Assembly: GCA_031308135.1 (NCBI GenBank)
Contig: JAHLJT010000631.1
Coordinates: 29,594,271 to 29,658,270, forward strand
Length of the DNA stretch: 64,000 nucleotides
DNA from: Acheta domesticus
Lineage: Eukaryota > Arthropoda > Insecta > Orthoptera > Gryllidae
Direction of reading: 5' to 3'
The translations under genes were made by a program, and so were the position numbers. Positions 60,946-64,000 of this stretch are shown piece after piece. Positions within the stretch are counted from its first letter, which is position 1; the number at the start of each line of letters is the position of its first letter. The notes beneath the pieces were generated by a model. It had not been told where the DNA came from. It did not search any database and worked only from the letters and a program-made list of their open reading frames with translations.

Positions 60946-61811
60946 CCGGGTGTTTTTTTATCGTTCGCCAAAGATTTCGGCCGCGTCGCCCGGGCAGTCG
61001 AGGGCTCATTCGCCCGGCAAACCGCTGACTCAACTCCCGTGCTATCCGAGAACTATCGCTGCGCCGCTTAACGTACCTTAAAGAAGATGCTGAAAGTGGT
61101 GTCCTTCGGCTCGAATGCATTGTTGGCACCTCCGAAACACATTCTGATTTGCCCTTTGAAGTAAGTCTCGAGGAATTGCTGCGATTTTCTCTTCAAAAGA
61201 GCTTCAGGAACAACCACTTCACGACATAAAGATCGGATGCGTATACATGTGCATTGAGTTCCAAGAATTATCGGACCTATTTTTTTCAACACCACCGTTA
61301 CTGCTGACGTTTACACACATCAAATATTGGCATTATTCTTCGAACAATTGACACCAGAAGAAAGGCACTATGGTTACTTTCAACAGGATCCGGCAACTGC
61401 TCACAATGCTGCTCGATCCATGAACTTTTTAAATAATGTTTATTGTGATGATCGTATAATTAGTCGTGGGTTATGGCCTCCTAGATCACCTGATCTATCT
61501 GCTTGTGATTTGTTCCTGTGGGGGTGTATGCAGAAAACCCGCATTCGGAGGAAGAGCTCCGGCGCTCTATTGAAGAGAAAATCGCAGCAATTCCTCGAGA
61601 CTTACAAATCAGAATGTGTTTCGGAGGTGCCAACAATGCATTCGAGCCGAAGGACACCACATTCAGCATCTTCTTTAAGGTACGTTAAGCGGCGCAGCGA
61701 TAATTCTCGGAGAGCACGGGAGTTGAGTAAGCGGTTTGCCGGGCGAATGAGCCCTCGACTGCCCGGGCGACGCGGCCGAAATCTTCGGCGAACGATAAAA
61801 AAAACACTCTG
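60946..61811. mobile_element. Tc1/mariner foldback element with about 255-bp arms
   Basis: TA duplications flank it (60944-60945 and 61812-61813). The ends are CCGGGTGTTTTTTTATCG on the left and CAGAGTGTTTTTTTTATCG on the right (minus). The inverted arms run from 60946 to about 61209 and from about 61557 to 61811. Each arm contains the C-terminal coding end of the transposase, so the element is an inverted duplication of one end around a central ORF. It lies against the AAT microsatellite 20-60 bp from the HEMGH exon of ACE. Confidence 0.88.
61258..61700 (+). pseudogene. Mariner-type transposase fragment
   Basis: The open frame reads VPRIIGPIFFN, ERHYGYFQQDPATAHNAARS and ISRGLWPPRSPDLSACDLFLWG. 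This is the conserved catalytic block of mariner-like transposases, with the second Asp in QQDPA and the third Asp in SPDLSACDLFLWG. The N-terminal DNA-binding part is absent. After FLETY, a small deletion relative to the left-arm copy shifts the frame away from the normal C-terminus. The left arm keeps that C-terminus in frame on the minus strand (61210-61068). Inactive. Confidence 0.85.
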
Positions 61812-62189
61812 TAGTGTAGGTCGACCAAGCCAAGAATGAAGGATAAGACTGCGGCACGTCTTGGAACTAACAGTGTATACACAGGTCTGTACTGTCAGTT
61901 TCGCTACCAAAAGTCGCCAAGAGCGTAACATGACTTCAAAGACTGCTTCTATGGAATCACCATGGCCTCCTTCATGGAGGTTGTAAATCAGCTGATAAAA
62001 TATAACTTCAGACACACATCAAACACGATTTGCACTGACTGTTTTATTTTTGTCCCTTTAAGTTGCTTTTTTTACTTTTCACCGTTGCAACGAAAATAAA
62101 TCGAGCTTTTTTACGGTCCTATTTTAATTTTGAATTGAGTATCCTTATATCTCCGTCTCTATCGTTTCGGCTGTAAACATAGATCCAAT

Positions 62190-62205
62190 AATAATGATAA
62201 TTATG

Positions 62206-62234
<29 letters not shown>
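62190..62234. repeat. AAT microsatellite
   Basis: AAT/AAC triplets directly before the SINE family B head; probably the tail of an earlier SINE. Confidence 0.85.
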
Positions 62235-62236
<2 letters not shown>

Positions 62237-62240
62237 CAAT

Positions 62241-62624
62241 AACCGAGCGAAGTGGCTCAGTGGATTCGCAATCGGGAGATCCGGGTTCGATCCCAGGGCC
62301 GGCCATCCTGACCAGCATTTTTCGTGGTTTCCCTTGGTCATAAGGCGAATGCTGTGTTCCAAATGCCCACGAACACCTCCCACTACCCCTCCTAACACCT
62401 CACACCATCATCCTAGTCCTTTCACCCCTCATCATCACCTCCCTATTCTGTATTAATAAGAACATCACCCTTTCACCTCCTAATTGATTATTCAAGGCTA
62501 ACAACTTTGTCTTAACCAAGGGATACAGCCGAAAGGCTGATTACACGTTGATCTCTCCAGGATAGAATACGACCGGGCCTCGGAAGACAGAAACGTGTTC
62601 CTTGGTCAGTTGTGGCCTATACGC

Positions 62625-62632
<8 letters not shown>
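62241..62632 (+). repeat. tRNA-derived SINE, family B
   Basis: The head CGAAGTGGCTCAGTGGATTC is A-box-like and GGGTTCGATCCC is the B box at about 62283. A C-rich body follows. The 3' end GGGCCTCGGAAGAC ... TGGCCTATACGC runs into an AAT microsatellite. The same 3' end occurs in the copy at 62736-63010. Confidence 0.82.
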
Positions 62633-62688
<56 letters not shown>

Positions 62689-62729
62689 AAGAAAAGAAGA
62701 AGAAGAAGAGGAAGACGAAGAAGAAAAAG
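62624..62729. repeat. AAT then AAG microsatellite
   Basis: An AAT tract that is the SINE tail passes into an AAG/GAA tract of about 70 bp. Poly-Lys, Leu or Ile frames here are not genes. Confidence 0.92.
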
Positions 62730-62735
62730 CGGGCC

Positions 62736-63010
62736 CGTCGCCGATATCATTAAGACAGGAGTGTCGTGGCGATCTTGGACCAAAGGGCCGGGGGTTCGAG
62801 TCCCGCCTTGGACATGGGCGTATTTGTGTATGTCTGTATGTGTGTGTCGTCCTTTCACTCCTCATTATCATTACCATTTCATCTTCCATACCCTCAGGCC
62901 TAACAACCCTGGGGGATAAAAATGGGATCTAGCGTAATGCTGATCCAAGCTGAATTACTCACGCCTATCTCTCCGGGCCTCGGAAGATGATGTGTAGCGT
63001 GGTCATAAAT
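62736..63010 (+). repeat. tRNA-derived SINE with family A-like head and family B tail
   Basis: The head GGACCAAAGGGCCGGGGGTT with GTTCGAGTCCC resembles family A, and so does the following CTTTCACTCCTCATTATC. The 3' end GGGCCTCGGAAGATG ... TGGCCTATATGC matches family B at 62580-62625. It ends in a long AAT tract. It looks like a recombinant or subfamily joining the two. Confidence 0.75.
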
Positions 63011-63020
63011 GGCCTATATG

Positions 63021-63022
63021 CA

Positions 63023-63081
<59 letters not shown>
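63021..63081. repeat. AAT microsatellite (SINE tail)
   Basis: About twenty AAT units directly after the SINE at 62736-63010. Confidence 0.93.
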
Positions 63082-63082
<1 letters not shown>

Positions 63083-63419
63083 TAGTGACCAGACAAATAT
63101 TTAGAAAGAAAGGAGAAAATATGTACATAAATATTTAATGGAAGCAGGAAGAATATGTAATAAAAATGTAAAATCGGATATAATATGTAATATTAAAATA
63201 AACTAATTATACAACAAACATTTACGCAATTCAAAATTATATTTATAAAAATATTCTTAAAGAAATTTTAAATATAATGCATACGTTTAGAAATTCAGGT
63301 TAAAGGTCACAAACCGTGGCGTCTGTGGCAACCTGCTGCCGCGTAACGATAGCGAACTCTGCCATACATTCAGCGCACGACTAGCTCTATCACTAGGAGG
63401 TTGACTACCTCTATCACTT

Positions 63420-63811
63420 CTTCGTGCTTGAGCATAGGGCTGATGCAGTTAGTCAGCCTACTTGTGATATATGACAGGGCGAAATATAAAACTACAACGA
63501 ATTATACATATTAGATATCGACACCAAGTACTATAATTGCTTGTAGGGCTGATATTGTAATTCGCTTTGCTACGATGTAATCACAATTTAGTGTTGTGCT
63601 AAACACAAAATTTTGATATTGAATTGTTTTTGTTTGATGATGACAGCAATAAGCTATTTTTTGTTAACTATGTTTAATTGAATGAGACGGTTCTCTCAAA
63701 GCAAAAACGTATTGTTCTTGAAAAAATCATGATTATTTTCTGTTCTAATTTCTGACAAGAGTGTAGTCGTTCACGAGATCGACTTCACTAGCCCTATGCT
63801 CAAGCACGAAG
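63420..63811 (-). mobile_element. Element copy 2 of an inverted pair, with 22-bp terminal repeats
   Basis: CTTCGTGCTTGAGCATAGGG at 63420 is mirrored by CCCTATGCTCAAGCACGAAG at 63792-63811. The inner 320 bp match 57622-57945 in reverse. It is noncoding and looks like a MITE. Confidence 0.8.
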
Positions 63812-63825
63812 TAGTATTAGAGCCA

Positions 63826-64000
63826 GTCAATCTCCTTGCGCACAGCGATGGTGACTTCCTTCTAACACGAAGCGTGGAACGCAAGTGGTGAATGAGCCAG
63901 CGCACCTGCTTGCGCATAGCTACCGCAACTTCTAACACTAAGCGCTCGCCTCCAAGTGGTGATGTTGATGGCTATCCCATCTGCTTGCGCATAGCGATGG
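63826..64000. repeat. Tandem repeat of about 75 bp running off the window
   Basis: TTGCGCACAGCGATGG, TTGCGCATAGCTACCG and TTGCGCATAGCGATGG start successive units, with CTTCTAACAC and CAAGTGGTGA shared inside. At least two full units and a third that begins at the window end. Confidence 0.7.

Larger units (their letters stand above)
61812..63419. other. Upstream intron of the ACE-like gene with SINEs
   Basis: Apart from the two SINEs and three microsatellites listed separately, 61812-62190 and 63082-63419 are AT-rich or unrecognised. No ACE exon encoding the part before the HEMGH exon was found. Confidence 0.5.

Noticed and set aside
62541..62932. Poly-Lys, poly-Asn and poly-Leu proteins
   Set aside because: Translation of AAT and AAG microsatellites attached to SINEs.

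Overview
This is an interval of animal nuclear DNA, most likely from an arthropod and probably an insect with a large, repeat-rich genome. Three things point there: GC-rich coding exons set in AT-rich introns of several kilobases, GT-AG splice sites with matching phases, and many DNA transposons, foldback MITEs and tRNA-derived SINEs. I cannot name the species. No bacterial-type operon, rRNA, CRISPR array or convincing functional tRNA is visible.

The only host genes I recognise are peptidase M2 genes (angiotensin-converting enzyme, ACE, family), read on the minus strand. Five exons of one gene lie at 60885-60588 (HEMGH zinc site), 54379-54112, 48644-48545, 47115-46972 and 43582-43410. They cover the C-terminal half of the catalytic domain, and all splice phases agree. 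One exon (48545-48644) has one base too many in a C-rich run, which breaks the frame, so this gene is either a sequencing/assembly casualty or a pseudogene. The upstream exons must lie beyond 64000, and the last C-terminal exon was not found. Further downstream on the same strand, 11217-10579 is a first exon with a signal peptide, a long Tyr/Gly/Gln-rich repeat segment and the N-terminal ACE helix. It looks like the start of a second ACE-like gene that continues past position 1, so the window seems to hold part of a tandem ACE cluster.

The rest is intron or intergenic DNA full of mobile elements. The best defined is a Transib element (21495-24366) with a 5-bp CGACG target duplication, a broken transposase related to the RAG1 core, and termini shaped like V(D)J recombination signals (CACAGTG, 23 bp, A-rich block). 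It sits inside a SINE-like repeat. Others are a piggyBac relic (56782-59045) and its TTAA MITEs, a Tc1/mariner foldback (60946-61811), a 3-kb element with 26-bp inverted ends (37795-40868), many TA-flanked palindromic MITEs, at least two tRNA-derived SINE families, and several micro- and minisatellites.

The most unexpected pattern is in the ACE gene. Three introns carry tandem duplications that start at an exon edge and copy the splice site into the intron: a 3' splice site at 54380-55320, a 5' splice site at 46676-46980, and a 3' splice site at 43567-43800.
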